A stretch of 64,000 nt of DNA from Acinetobacter sp. ANC 3832 (GTDB lineage: Bacteria; Pseudomonadota; Gammaproteobacteria; Pseudomonadales; Moraxellaceae). The stretch lies in the NCBI RefSeq assembly GCF_002135415.1, contig NZ_NEGJ01000009.1:113921-177920 (forward strand). The letters are read 5' to 3'. This document shows, piece after piece, positions 1-9,095 of the stretch (position 1 is its first letter; the number at the start of each line of letters is the position of its first letter). A model generated the notes under the pieces. That model ran no database searches. It saw only the letters and a program-made list of their open reading frames with translations, and was not told where the DNA came from. A program made the translations under genes and the position numbers.

Positions 1-451
1 CAATATCATTCTTTTCATTAATAATAGAGTCAATCAGAGAGCTACTGCCATCCTCTTCCAAATGAATAGAAACTGCAGAAAAGGCTTCACGAAAATTACG
101 TAATAATGCAGGTAAAAATGGATGTAGACCCACAGAGTTGGTGAATCCAATACTCATCTGCCCTTCTAAACCTTGCGCGATATTTTGCACTCGCTTCGGA
201 ATTGCTTGAGCATGAGCCAAGATCGTTAATGCTTCTTGGTACAAAGCCTTGCCTGCTTCCGTTACCTCAACTCCACGAGGTAACCGTTTAAGTAAAGTCG
301 CCTTTAACTCATCTTCTAAACTTTTGATCATTCGAGTTAAAGGCGGTTGTTGCATATTTAAACGGACAGCAGCACGGGAAATATTGCTTTCCTCTACTAC
401 AACCACAAAAGCATTCAATTTATGAATATCAATCATTCCTGCCTTACTCAT
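1..451 (-). CDS. LysR-family transcriptional regulator (partial, C-terminus beyond window)
   Basis: Reading the minus strand from an ATG at 451 gives about 150 codons that run off the window start. The N-terminus (residues about 8-65) is a typical LysR winged helix-turn-helix, with the motif SRAAVRLNMQQPPLTRMIK followed by an LxLxxELKA-type segment. The start of the effector-binding domain follows. A second ATG at 436 is also possible and would remove five residues. It is divergent from the chromate-transporter pair with about 120 bp between, so it probably regulates that pair (inference). The ligand is unknown. Confidence 0.9.
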   Translation of the reverse strand, partial: MSKAGMIDIHKLNAFVVVVEESNISRAAVRLNMQQPPLTRMIKSLEDELKATLLKRLPRGVEVTEAGKALYQEALTILAHAQAIPKRVQNIAQGLEGQMSIGFTNSVGLHPFLPALLRNFREAFSAVSIHLEEDGSSSLIDSIINEKNDI

Positions 452-575
452 ACTTTATTGATATGGATCACAGCAAAAATAGCATTTTTCAACATATCTA
501 AACAAGCGCATACTCGCCTCAAGATTTAATCAAACACACGATTTTCATCCAAGCAAAACATATATGAGGCGAAGC

Positions 576-1157
576 ATGAATACTGAAGCAATTCCAATGG
601 AACACTTACAAGATATTCCAGATTGCAAAGCTTTATTTTCAGGTTTTATGAAACTTGGCTTAATGGGTTTTGGCGGGGTATTACCTTTAGCGCATCGCTT
701 AATTGTTGAAGATCAAAAGTGGCTTAATGCTGAAGAATTTACCAATTTATTGGGCGTTTGCCAAATCCTCCCTGGCGGTAATATTGTCAACATGGCAGTA
801 GCAATTGGTTATGATTTTCAAGGTATTAAAGGCGCAATCAGTGCCGTCTTTGGATTAATGCTAGCACCAACTATTATCGTGATTAGCTTATATCAACTTT
901 ATGCACAATTTCAGTCAATTCCAACTGTAAAACATATGATTGAGGGTTTAGCTGCTGCAGCAGCAGGTTTGTTATTTGCGACGGGTCTAAAAATGCTTAA
1001 ACCGATTATGAAAAAAAAGCTGACCTACTTCACTATCGCATTAACCATCATTTTTATGTTGTTGATTAAGCTGCCATTGGCACTGACTTTAGTGATTTTA
1101 ATGGGCATAAACATGATGATTCTTATGGCTCAACAACCTAAAAAAACACAGGAGTAA
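576..1157 (+). CDS. Chromate transporter, first half-size subunit (ChrA family)
   Basis: A 193-residue membrane protein of the chromate ion transporter family (CHR). It carries the N-terminal motif GLMGFGG, then LPLAHRLIVED, and several hydrophobic segments from about residue 75 onward. Half-size CHR proteins usually work as pairs encoded side by side, as here. An in-frame ATG exists at 564, but GAGG lies six bases before the ATG at 576, so 576 is preferred. The next gene begins four bases after the stop, so the two are co-translated. Chromate efflux is the family role; the real substrate may be another oxyanion. Confidence 0.85.
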   Translation: MNTEAIPMEHLQDIPDCKALFSGFMKLGLMGFGGVLPLAHRLIVEDQKWLNAEEFTNLLGVCQILPGGNIVNMAVAIGYDFQGIKGAISAVFGLMLAPTIIVISLYQLYAQFQSIPTVKHMIEGLAAAAAGLLFATGLKMLKPIMKKKLTYFTIALTIIFMLLIKLPLALTLVILMGINMMILMAQQPKKTQE

Positions 1158-1161
1158 AAAC

Positions 1162-1683
1162 ATGCTTTATCTTCTCGTTGCCCTAGCTCTTGTTTTTACT
1201 CAACTTTCATTGTTGGCTTTTGGGGGTGGTAATGCCATTTTACCCGAGATGCAATATCAGGTCGTGACTGTACATCAATGGATGACAGCTGAGCAATTCA
1301 GCTCCATGTTTGCCATGGCACAAGCCGCTCCGGGACCGAATATGATGATTGTGCCCTTGGTCGGCTGGCATGTCGCAGGACCAATGGGTTTACTGGTCAC
1401 CTCTTTAGCGAAGTTTGGACCATCATCAATCATTACCATCTTTGCACTTAAATTTTGGAATAGCTTTAAAGACAATCCTTTGCGTACCAAATTTGAAAAA
1501 GCATTGAAACCGATTACCGTGGGATTGGTTTTGGTCAGTGCATGGATTATTGCAGGCGCTTCTGCACAGAATGTTTTATTGGTTGTTATTGTCGCTGTGG
1601 TCGCTTGCCTAAGTTTATTTAGAAATGTTCACCCAGTTTGGTTAATGCTAATTGGAGCAGGAACAGGAGCCCTATTTTTATAA
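1162..1683 (+). CDS. Chromate transporter, second half-size subunit (ChrA family)
   Basis: A 173-residue membrane protein, partner of the preceding CHR half. It has the family motifs LAFGGGNAILPE and WMTAEQF near the N-terminus, then a PGPN motif (AQAAPGPNM) and several transmembrane segments. GGAG at 1151-1154 overlaps the upstream stop region and serves as its ribosome site, suggesting coupled translation. The two half proteins probably insert in opposite orientations and form a heterodimer, as known for short-chain CHR pairs. The divergent LysR gene is the likely regulator. Confidence 0.87.
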   Translation: MLYLLVALALVFTQLSLLAFGGGNAILPEMQYQVVTVHQWMTAEQFSSMFAMAQAAPGPNMMIVPLVGWHVAGPMGLLVTSLAKFGPSSIITIFALKFWNSFKDNPLRTKFEKALKPITVGLVLVSAWIIAGASAQNVLLVVIVAVVACLSLFRNVHPVWLMLIGAGTGALFL

Positions 1684-1708
1684 AGGATATGAAAGAAGTA
1701 TCTTGCAT

Positions 1709-1740
1709 AAAAAAAACCCGCGATTTGCGGGCTCTTTTTT
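1709..1740. terminator. Bidirectional Rho-independent terminator
   Basis: A GC-rich stem (CCCGC at 1717-1721 with GCGGG at 1727-1731) has an A-run on the left and a T-run on the right. It lies between the convergent chromate-transporter and sbmA-like genes and can serve both. Confidence 0.85.
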
Positions 1741-1749
1741 ATATTAGAT

Positions 1750-2946
1750 TTAATCTTTAAGAACTGCCTCAAAAGCTTTTAAACGCTTATAAATAGAAAG
1801 TAATTCAATAATTGTTTTCCATGAACTAACCAAATACTGAAAGGATTCACGAACTTTATCAAAGACATTACCAATCTGATTCAGCAAACCTAAAGTCATT
1901 GTTCCTGCTGCAATAGATGGGAATAAGACAACTAGACTGAATAAAACATCCAGCTGTGCATACCAAGTGCTGACTAAATTAAAATAGGCATAATGAAAAT
2001 ACAGACGGAAATAGTTTTTACGTACACTGCTAAATAATTCTTTTAACGTCTGTGGTTGTGCTCGCTCTTCATAATCTTCACCATAAACCAACTCTTTACG
2101 ATATGCGGCTTCAACTTTTTGATTATTAAATTCTAAACCTGGTAATTTAATCCCGACACCCATTAATAATGCTGTACCAAAAACGGCCCATCCTACAGCA
2201 GCCCAAACCAAAGAATATTTTATTTCACCGATAATCGGCAATATAGGGACATGTTCGGATAATTGAATAAGTACAGGTAAAAAGGCAATTAAAATCATAA
2301 TTGCTTTAATAAAGCTGACTCCAAGTGCTTCCAAGGTTGTAGCAAAGCGCATGGTATCTTCCTGCACACGCTGTGAAGCACCCTCAATAACACGTAATTG
2401 TGACCAATGTTCCGTATAATATTCATTCATTGCAGTACGCCAACGGAAAATATAATGGCTAACAAAAAATGAATTAATCACTGCAACTGTAACCGCAACC
2501 ATTGCAATTAAAAGAAACGTTAAGGTTCCCATATATAATTGCTGAATATCTCCACCACCACTGCTGAGCATTTTCTGAATTAAATCCCAGAATGGACCAT
2601 ACCAAGCATTAATAGAAACACTGACTTGTACACTAAACCAAATATTAAATAAAATAAATGCAGAGCCCCAAACAGACCATCTTTGCCATGGATTGGTTGA
2701 TTTTATTTTCCAAAAGGTAGCAAAAATGGCAGTTGAAATGAAGAACCATAAATAGAACCAAATAAACTGTGCTGACCAAAAACGGCTGACACTAATAGGC
2801 AACTCAGCCGTTGCATAATCTGCTGGAAAACCAATAAACGTCCCCCATGAATTACCGCCTGAATACCACAATGCAAGGTTAATAAAAAACCACAACACAA
2901 ATGAACTAAAAAACCACTTAGGATTTGGAAAAAAGGACTTAAACAT
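1750..2946 (-). CDS. sbmA: SbmA/BacA-family peptide antibiotic transporter
   Basis: A 398-residue inner-membrane protein, close to the usual length (about 406) of SbmA. It starts with the family signature [13 protein letters not shown] and has about seven hydrophobic segments. It lacks an ATP-binding domain, as expected for SbmA, which uses the proton gradient to import proline-rich peptides, bleomycin and microcins. Conserved segments include the WRTAMNEYY region near residue 170 and the QEDTMRFA region. It is monocistronic, with a long 370 bp upstream region. Whether it confers peptide uptake here is inferred from the family. Confidence 0.9.
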   Translation of the reverse strand: MFKSFFPNPKWFFSSFVLWFFINLALWYSGGNSWGTFIGFPADYATAELPISVSRFWSAQFIWFYLWFFISTAIFATFWKIKSTNPWQRWSVWGSAFILFNIWFSVQVSVSINAWYGPFWDLIQKMLSSGGGDIQQLYMGTLTFLLIAMVAVTVAVINSFFVSHYIFRWRTAMNEYYTEHWSQLRVIEGASQRVQEDTMRFATTLEALGVSFIKAIMILIAFLPVLIQLSEHVPILPIIGEIKYSLVWAAVGWAVFGTALLMGVGIKLPGLEFNNQKVEAAYRKELVYGEDYEERAQPQTLKELFSSVRKNYFRLYFHYAYFNLVSTWYAQLDVLFSLVVLFPSIAAGTMTLGLLNQIGNVFDKVRESFQYLVSSWKTIIELLSIYKRLKAFEAVLKD

Positions 2947-3318
2947 TTAGCTTGGCTTTCCTTAAATATTATTTTGGCTATGCTATGCCTTTGATACTAA
3001 TCCTAAAAACTTAAGTTTGCTTAAGTAGTTGTTATCTTTTTGATAATTTTTCGATTGTTCTATTCTATTTCTGTAACCAAACTTGACTTAATCATCAGAT
3101 AAATCCATTAAAAACTCACTTCATCATTGCAATCTAATTTTATAAAATTTAAATAATCGTGATGATTTAAATCTTATTGACAGAAGCATCAACGCCTAAA
3201 AAATCGAATAAGAAACTACGACTAAAGATTCAATCCTCTGCCTTAAAAACATTCATTGCTTATGCTATTTTTTAATCGATAACTTGCAAAAATTATTATT
3301 CTATCGAGGGTTTAATCT
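2947..3318. other. Intergenic region between divergent sbmA-like and DJ-1/PfpI genes
   Basis: This 372 bp AT-rich stretch has no credible gene. It must contain promoters for both divergent genes. GAGGG at about 3306-3310 is the ribosome site of the rightward gene. I see no repeat or operator that I can name. Confidence 0.6.
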
Positions 3319-3897
3319 ATGTCTAAACAAGTTTTAATGTTGGTTGGCGATTATGCAGAAGACTATGAAACCATGGTGCCATATCAGTTTCTCACTGGCT
3401 TAGGCTATACCGTACACGCAGTCTGTCCAGACAAAAAAGTTGGGGACACTATTGCTACAGCGATTCATGATTTTGAAGGTGACCAAACGTATAGTGAGAA
3501 ACGTGGTCATAACTTTGCAATTAATTATGATTTCTCAACTGTAAATACAAACGATTATGTCGGTTTAGTGATTCCAGGTGGGCGTTCGCCTGAATATTTA
3601 CGTATGAATGACCGTGTTATTGAAATCGTACGTGAATTTGATGCTGCCAAAAAACCAATTGCTTCAGTTTGTCATGGTGCGCAACTTCTAGCTGCGGCTG
3701 ATATACTGAAAGGTCGATTATGCTCTGCTTACCCTGCCTGTGCTGCGGAAGTAAAACTTGCAGGCGGTCAATATGCAGATATTCCTGTGACAGATGCAGT
3801 GACCGATGGTCATCTAGTGACAGCGCCTGCTTGGCCTGCTCACCCTGCTTGGATGGCTCAATTTATCAAAGCGTTAGGCGCAACAATTACTCTTTAA
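3319..3897 (+). CDS. DJ-1/PfpI family protein (class I glutamine amidotransferase-like)
   Basis: A 192-residue single-domain protein. The nucleophile elbow is SVCHGAQ with Cys118 followed by His119, and an acidic residue near Glu14 fits the DJ-1/PfpI active site. The [10 protein letters not shown] segment at about 87-95 is also typical. Members include stress chaperones, glyoxalase III-type enzymes and proteases; the sequence alone does not choose among them. It has its own ribosome site (GAGGG) and appears monocistronic. Confidence 0.9.
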   Translation: MSKQVLMLVGDYAEDYETMVPYQFLTGLGYTVHAVCPDKKVGDTIATAIHDFEGDQTYSEKRGHNFAINYDFSTVNTNDYVGLVIPGGRSPEYLRMNDRVIEIVREFDAAKKPIASVCHGAQLLAAADILKGRLCSAYPACAAEVKLAGGQYADIPVTDAVTDGHLVTAPAWPAHPAWMAQFIKALGATITL

Positions 3898-3904
3898 AAT
3901 AAAT

Positions 3905-3940
3905 AATGATCATAAAGTTTCTTTTGATTTTATGATCATT
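3905..3940. terminator. Perfect 12-bp inverted repeat after the DJ-1/PfpI gene
   Basis: AATGATCATAAA at 3905-3916 is repeated in inverse at 3929-3940 with a 12-base loop, just after the stop codon. No strong T-run follows, so termination is likely but not certain. It sits between two convergent genes. Confidence 0.5.
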
Positions 3941-3984
3941 CTAAGCTCATTTTGAATAATTCATATTTTTTTCCAATCGTTCAA

Positions 3985-4491
3985 TTAGCCCATATCTTTA
4001 CAACGTAATTCATAATACTCCGCCTTTGGCAGATGATTCTTTACACCATCTCTTTTCAACGTTTCTAATAATTCATCAGCTTTTGAAACCCTACATTTTG
4101 CTTGTTTGGCATAATCTTGAATTTCTTTTAAATCTTTGGTTTTTTCAAAATAAATACTACCACCAGGGGCAATGCAACAGCCCACCCACTGAGTAAAGTA
4201 TTCCTCCTCAAGTACCACAACCTTTTGCCCTTTAAAACTTAAAGGTTTATGTACTAAATAAGTGTCATATACTAAGTCGACACGTAATGCTTCTGGTTTT
4301 TTATGGATATATCCTTCGACTTTTAAATCTCTTAAGAATGATCCAATTTGCTCAGCACGTTGTTCAATATCATCATTATGCAGACTATATGCATCTGCCA
4401 TTTTATTTTGAATTGCTGTATCTGGGCTTAAAGAACATGCAGATAAAATACAGCAAAATATTAGAGTGATTTTTTCATTATTAACCATCAT
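3985..4491 (-). CDS. Hypothetical lipoprotein
   Basis: A 168-residue protein I do not recognise. The N-terminus has a short basic region, a hydrophobic stretch and a lipobox (ILSAC, Cys19), so it should be a lipid-anchored envelope protein. The rest is soluble and mixed in charge, with two adjacent cysteines near GCCIAPGGS. Two ATGs in tandem can start it and no strong ribosome site separates them. It stands alone between the DJ-1 gene and glpK. Confidence 0.7.
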   Translation of the reverse strand: MMVNNEKITLIFCCILSACSLSPDTAIQNKMADAYSLHNDDIEQRAEQIGSFLRDLKVEGYIHKKPEALRVDLVYDTYLVHKPLSFKGQKVVVLEEEYFTQWVGCCIAPGGSIYFEKTKDLKEIQDYAKQAKCRVSKADELLETLKRDGVKNHLPKAEYYELRCKDMG

Positions 4492-4605
4492 TTTTTAATA
4501 TTTGAATATTAATAATTCAATACGTTTCTTGCAAAAACCTCTTTATTCCACCTTCAAACAGAAAAATAAAGAAGTTTTGAATATTTACCTAAGATGTCCC
4601 ACATA

Positions 4606-6087
4606 TTAAGAAGATTTCGTTCGACTCAATGCATCATTCCATTGATGTAAATGTTGTGCTCGCTGATCTTCATTCATATTGGGTTCAAAAGCTCGATCGA
4701 GTTGCCAAGATTCTGCAATTTGCTTCAAATCACTAAATAAACCAACTCTTAGACCTGCCATAGCTGCTGCACCCCATGCTGTAGATTCCAGCATTTTAGG
4801 ACGCAGTACAGGCACATTTAAAATATCTGCTTGAAACTGCATAAGCATATCATTTTGACTTGCACCACCATCCACACGTAATTCTTTTAATGGTTTATCA
4901 ATATCAGATTGCATAGCTGTTAATACATCAGAAACTTGAAAAGCAATTGCTTCTAACGCAGCACGTGCAATATGTGCTTTATTTGTCCCTCTAGACATGC
5001 CACATAATAATGCACGTGCCTCACTGTCCCAATGTGGCGCACCTAAACCTGTAAATGCAGGGACGAGAACGACACCATCAGTATCTTTAACTTGGCAAGC
5101 GAGTTTTTCAACTTCAGCACTATTTTTGATAATACCTAAACCATCACGTAACCATTGCACAATTGCCCCTGCCATAAAAACGCTCCCTTCTAGCGCATAA
5201 TGACTGTTATTTTGACAATTCCAAGCCAAAGTCGTGAGTAGCTGATTTTTACTGTATTGAATTTCAGAACCTGTATTAAACAGCATAAAACACCCCGTAC
5301 CATAGGTGTTTTTCGCTGTACCAACTTCAAAACAAGACTGCCCAAACAGTGCAGATTGTTGATCTCCCAATATCCCTGCAATTGGAATCTCAGCCCCCAA
5401 TAAACCCGTTGCTGTATTGGCAATATAAGCATCTGAGCTGATAATTTTAGGCAATACACTTTTTGGAATATCAAATATTTCTAATAAAGCATCATCCCAT
5501 TGCTGAGTTTTCAGATTCATTAACATCGTTCTTGAAGCATTACTCGCTTCTATAACATGTTCAGCACCTTGGGTTAAATTCCAAATGAGCCAACTGTCAA
5601 TGGTGCCAAAAGCAACATGCCCTTGATTGGCTAAAGTTCTTAAGCCATCCACATTTTCCAGTAACCACACCAACTTTCCTGCACTGAAATATGGGTCAAT
5701 TCGTAAACCTGTGGTTTGATGAATTTGCTGTGATAAATTTTTCTGTAAAAGTTGATTACACCACTCAACAGCTCTACGGTCTTGCCAGACAATTGCAGGT
5801 GCGAGTGGTCGCCCTGTGCGTTTATCCCAAACCACTGTTGTTTCTCGTTGATTGGTAAGCCCCAATGCTTTAATGTCTTTCGCCAATAAGCGAGCTGATG
5901 CAATGGCTTGTTGAACGACTGCAATTTGTGTCGTCCAAATTTCTTGTGCATCTTGTTCAACCCAACCTGAATGGGGGGTTTTTATCTGGATTTCTCGCTG
6001 AGCACTTGCATGAACTTTTCCATGTTCATCAAAGATAATTGCTCGGCTAGATGTCGTTCCTTGATCGAGTGCAAGTAAATAGCTCAT
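4606..6087 (-). CDS. glpK: Glycerol kinase
   Basis: A 493-residue FGGY-family kinase, the usual length. The N-terminus LALDQGTTSSRA is the first phosphate-binding motif, QTTGLRIDPYFSAGK matches the glycerol-site region, and GILGDQQSALFGQ and DGGASQND are family motifs. It phosphorylates glycerol to glycerol 3-phosphate with ATP in the cytoplasm. No glpF or glpD is adjacent, so it is a lone gene here. It lies immediately upstream of, and divergent from, ssrA. Confidence 0.97.
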   Translation of the reverse strand: MSYLLALDQGTTSSRAIIFDEHGKVHASAQREIQIKTPHSGWVEQDAQEIWTTQIAVVQQAIASARLLAKDIKALGLTNQRETTVVWDKRTGRPLAPAIVWQDRRAVEWCNQLLQKNLSQQIHQTTGLRIDPYFSAGKLVWLLENVDGLRTLANQGHVAFGTIDSWLIWNLTQGAEHVIEASNASRTMLMNLKTQQWDDALLEIFDIPKSVLPKIISSDAYIANTATGLLGAEIPIAGILGDQQSALFGQSCFEVGTAKNTYGTGCFMLFNTGSEIQYSKNQLLTTLAWNCQNNSHYALEGSVFMAGAIVQWLRDGLGIIKNSAEVEKLACQVKDTDGVVLVPAFTGLGAPHWDSEARALLCGMSRGTNKAHIARAALEAIAFQVSDVLTAMQSDIDKPLKELRVDGGASQNDMLMQFQADILNVPVLRPKMLESTAWGAAAMAGLRVGLFSDLKQIAESWQLDRAFEPNMNEDQRAQHLHQWNDALSRTKSS

Positions 6088-6215
6088 CTTTTTTATTTTT
6101 ACTCTTGAAAAAAGTGATATTGGTGCAATTATGTAATTAATCGCCTCTTGTTGTATAGATGCTTATAAATTACATAGTAATTTTCTATATTTATGCTAAG
6201 ATGCGACTGTACTTT

Positions 6216-6574
6216 GGGGATGTTCCTGGCTTCGACGCTGGTGATGAAACTCATAGATGCATGCCGAGAGCGCATTTTCTCTCGTAAATCAAATTTGCAT
6301 TTTTTAGTCGCAAACGACGAATCATACGCTCTAGCTGCCTAAGGGCAGCTTGTCCGCCTCTCCGAATACTTGTGGTTAGAGAGACCGACTGAAGCGCACG
6401 CACACAAGTCCGTATTAAAGCCACGCCTCGGGGCTTTGTACTAAATCTAGAGGATCGCCTTAGTACCCTGTTCGTCGGGTCACAACGGGTTAAAATAATT
6501 GACGATATCTAAGCATGTAGTATTCTCGAGCGTAGTGCTGGCGGACGCGGGTTCGACTCCCGCCATCTCCACCA
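6216..6574 (+). ncRNA. ssrA: Transfer-messenger RNA (tmRNA)
   Basis: The 5' end GGGGATGTTCC pairs with the 3' end CATCTCC to make the acceptor stem, followed by ACCA at 6571-6574. The tag reading frame runs from the resume codon GCA at 6310 to TAA at 6340-6342 and encodes ANDESYALAA. The T-arm GGTTCGACTCCCGCC sits at 6550-6563. It rescues stalled ribosomes. Its 3' end is the insertion point of the island that follows, and the gene remains intact at the left junction. Confidence 0.97.
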
Positions 6575-6585
6575 AAACACTAACT
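6561..6585 (+). repeat. attL core: 3' end of ssrA
   Basis: The 25-base segment beginning CGCCATCTCC is repeated, with one base missing, at 13782-13805. It covers the last 14 bases of tmRNA plus 11 bases downstream. tmRNA 3' ends are well-known integration sites for tyrosine-recombinase islands. Confidence 0.8.
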
Positions 6586-6618
6586 TTATATACACGAATA
6601 TGAGTGAATATAAAGTGG

Positions 6619-6652
6619 AAAGGCTTAATCCTCAAGGGTTAAGCCTTTTTTT
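6619..6652 (+). terminator. Terminator of ssrA at the left junction
   Basis: AAAGGCTTAA and TTAAGCCTTT form a 10-bp stem followed by a T-run. A near copy is present beyond the right island end at 13829-13862, showing that the duplication extends past the tmRNA end. Confidence 0.85.
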
Positions 6653-6698
6653 ATGCCTGTATATAACTTTTTATAATGGTATACAATGTATGCTTCTA

Positions 6699-6746
6699 TG
6701 TATAGTCTTGTGTATAATCTGAGTTAGGTTGATTATCACTATACAA
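6699..6746. promoter_or_regulatory. int: Integrase upstream region with TGTATAGT-type sites
   Basis: TGTATAGTC at 6699-6707 and the inverted form ACTATACAA at 6738-6746 lie just before the integrase gene. The same 9-mer TTGTATAGT occurs twice near the right end (13700-13708 and 13712-13720). Shared short repeats near both ends fit arm-type integrase or excisionase sites, which would also let the integrase repress its own promoter. The assignment is by pattern only. Confidence 0.45.
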
Positions 6747-6762
6747 GAAGTAAAGTAATACC

Positions 6763-8115
6763 ATGAAAAGATCAGCAAATATTAAGAAGCCAATGAAAGA
6801 TGCTGTTTTGTCATCATTAGAAGCAGAGCTTAAAGAATATAGAATCAATGATGGTGATAATCTTCATTTTGTTGTTAGTCCTAAAGGTAATAAACGATGG
6901 GATTTAAGATATAAAAGTCCAGCTAGTGGAAAATGGACGTGGTTAGGCTTAGGTACATATCCTGAAGTTAGTGGAAAACAGGCAAGATTACAGGCACAAG
7001 AGTGGCTACAAAAAATTGCTGATGGTATTGACCCTATCGACTATAAAAATCAACAAAAGCAAATTGAAAATGGTGAATATACTTTTAAGAAATTAGCATT
7101 AGAGTATTGTAATGGTAAAACTTGGACGGATGGAACAAGGGTAAGAAATGAAGGAGCATTAACCAATCATGTTTATGATGTGATGGGAAAAAGAGACTAT
7201 AGAAAGATTACCAAGAAAGAATGGTTGGAGTTATTTAAGCAAATCCAGCAAAAGCCCCACCCAAAAACTGGCAAGCCGATTATTGAGATGGGTAATCGTG
7301 TAAGAGGTTTGTGTAAAGATATTTATGACCTAGCCGAAGTAACAGGCAGAATAGACTATAACCCTGTAGTGGGGATTGAAAAATTTTTAGAAAAGCATAA
7401 AAGTCAAAATATGCCCCATGTTACGGTGGAAGAGTTACCAAACTTATTAAAGGTAATCCATGCATTTAAAAGTCGTCAAACATCTATAGGATTACAATTG
7501 TCACTTATGTTTGGTTGTCGACCTAACGAAATGAGAAAAGCGGTATGGGGTGAATTTGATATTGATAACAAATTATGGAATATCCCTGCCCATCGTATGA
7601 AAAAACGGATCGAACATACTATCCCCTTATCAAACCAAGCATTAGATTTATTGCAAGAATTAAAAAGTTATAGTGGAGATAGTCCTTATTTATTTCGTGG
7701 TCGTTTGAAAGCAAACCAACCCATATCTGAAAATACCTTTGGCAAAGCATTAAAAGATATGGGGTATAAAGGAAAACAAACACCCCACGGCTTTAGGAAT
7801 ATTTTGAGTACGGCATTGCGTGAACATGGTTTTCAGCGTGAATGGGTGGAGTCTGCACTTGCCCATAAAGTTGGTGGTGTCGAAGATATATATAACAAGG
7901 CAGTCTATTTAAAACAACGTAAAGCTATGATGCAAACATGGGCAAACTATTTAGATAGTTTAGTTAATGTTATATCAACTGAAGTACCTGAAAACAATCA
8001 ATCAATAGATGATTTGGCAATCAAACTAAATCTAACTGATAAACAAAAACAATTACTTGCAAATTTTTTTGAAGATACTGTTTTGGATAATGAATTTGGA
8101 GAGACTGCTGCGTAA
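6763..8115 (+). CDS. int: Tyrosine recombinase / P4-type integrase
   Basis: A 450-residue integrase. The N-terminal DUF4102-like arm-binding domain is seen around LGLGTYPEVSGKQAR (residues 61-75). A central core-binding domain and a C-terminal catalytic domain follow. Catalytic residues are Arg253 (GCRPNEMR), His342-x-x-Arg345 (PHGFR), His368 (LAHK) and probably Tyr377, nine residues after His368. It joins the island to the ssrA 3' end and removes it. An unusual tail of about 50 residues follows the catalytic domain. The gene sits about 190 bp inside attL, as is normal for this class. Confidence 0.95.
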   Translation: MKRSANIKKPMKDAVLSSLEAELKEYRINDGDNLHFVVSPKGNKRWDLRYKSPASGKWTWLGLGTYPEVSGKQARLQAQEWLQKIADGIDPIDYKNQQKQIENGEYTFKKLALEYCNGKTWTDGTRVRNEGALTNHVYDVMGKRDYRKITKKEWLELFKQIQQKPHPKTGKPIIEMGNRVRGLCKDIYDLAEVTGRIDYNPVVGIEKFLEKHKSQNMPHVTVEELPNLLKVIHAFKSRQTSIGLQLSLMFGCRPNEMRKAVWGEFDIDNKLWNIPAHRMKKRIEHTIPLSNQALDLLQELKSYSGDSPYLFRGRLKANQPISENTFGKALKDMGYKGKQTPHGFRNILSTALREHGFQREWVESALAHKVGGVEDIYNKAVYLKQRKAMMQTWANYLDSLVNVISTEVPENNQSIDDLAIKLNLTDKQKQLLANFFEDTVLDNEFGETAA

Positions 8116-8139
8116 TAAAAAAATTAAGGGTAAAATATT

Positions 8140-8511
8140 ATGCAATTTATATCAGCGTATGATAGTTCAAAATCGACTAAATTAGGCTTTAGATTATTAC
8201 ACATACAAGTAACAGATGATTGTCATTATCAAGTTGCGGTGTTTGATCCCAATGTCATTATGGCTGAAACTGAGCATGAAAATAGTCAGGTTTTAGCCCT
8301 TGCTGTACAACATTGGCTGGGCTATGGCTTGATTTACCCTAAATTAGATCAATTGGACATAAGCCAATTACAGCAAAGATATCCCAAAATTATTTTATTG
8401 GATGAGAACAACCCCGAATATGATGTCTTTACCCAATATGGACAAGTCGTTTTGGATTGGAATGAGTATCAAGATGAGGTAAAAAAATTGGTGTATCATG
8501 TCAGTTTATAA
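8140..8511 (+). CDS. Hypothetical island protein
   Basis: A 123-residue soluble, acidic protein starting 25 bp after the integrase, with an AAGGG ribosome site. No signal peptide or membrane segment is visible. I recognise no family. The N-terminal half looks like alternating strands and the second half is richer in helix-forming residues. Its position directly after int suggests co-transcription with it. It could be an accessory to the integrase or an unrelated cargo gene. Confidence 0.65.
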   Translation: MQFISAYDSSKSTKLGFRLLHIQVTDDCHYQVAVFDPNVIMAETEHENSQVLALAVQHWLGYGLIYPKLDQLDISQLQQRYPKIILLDENNPEYDVFTQYGQVVLDWNEYQDEVKKLVYHVSL

Positions 8512-9095
8512 TTGATTGTAAAACAAATATATTTTTATGTTTTTGTGGAGTTATTGGACAACGCAATAATCATATCTCGAATTACCTTTTTATGGAACGA
8601 CGGTAGTGCTAAAAAAGCATCTACGATGTCTTTATTTTTTATATGGTCATTTGTTTACGATATTGCCATCTAGTCTAAAGCGGATAATTAGGTAATTACA
8701 CATTTGATCAGTTTGTGCAGCGTTAAATTTTTTAGATTAATTGGATTAAATGATATGAGGGGATTATTTTAATAGGTTTTAATTAAAATAATTTTTGCTA
8801 TTTTGATAATTAAATGTAGTGAAAATAGAGTTAAATTTGGTCAACTTGAGTTTGATGAAAAAATGGAGTATAATAATCACCTATTGTTAATATTAATAGT
8901 ACATTTGTTGCATTTTGACATAATATAATTATAACATTTTTAAAATTTAGTATACCTACCTTTTTATATCTAATCCTTTAAGTGTTTTTTGACTTATTAA
9001 AAAATAGTCATGTGTATTTTTTTGATATTAATTTAGATGCTTTTTATTTTAAGTATATTAAAAATAATAAAAAATATTATAAAGGAGATAAATAA
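8512..9095. other. Island non-coding region upstream of the replication gene
   Basis: This 584 bp very AT-rich stretch has no credible ORF. It holds a small hairpin (GTAGTGCT at 8603-8610 with AGCATCTAC at 8616-8624, one bulge) and the palindromic TTTTAATTAAAA near 8776. The right end carries a good ribosome site (AAAGGAG) for the next gene. As the region next to a gene II/X-like replication gene, it could hold a replication origin; no nick site can be named by eye. Confidence 0.4.
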
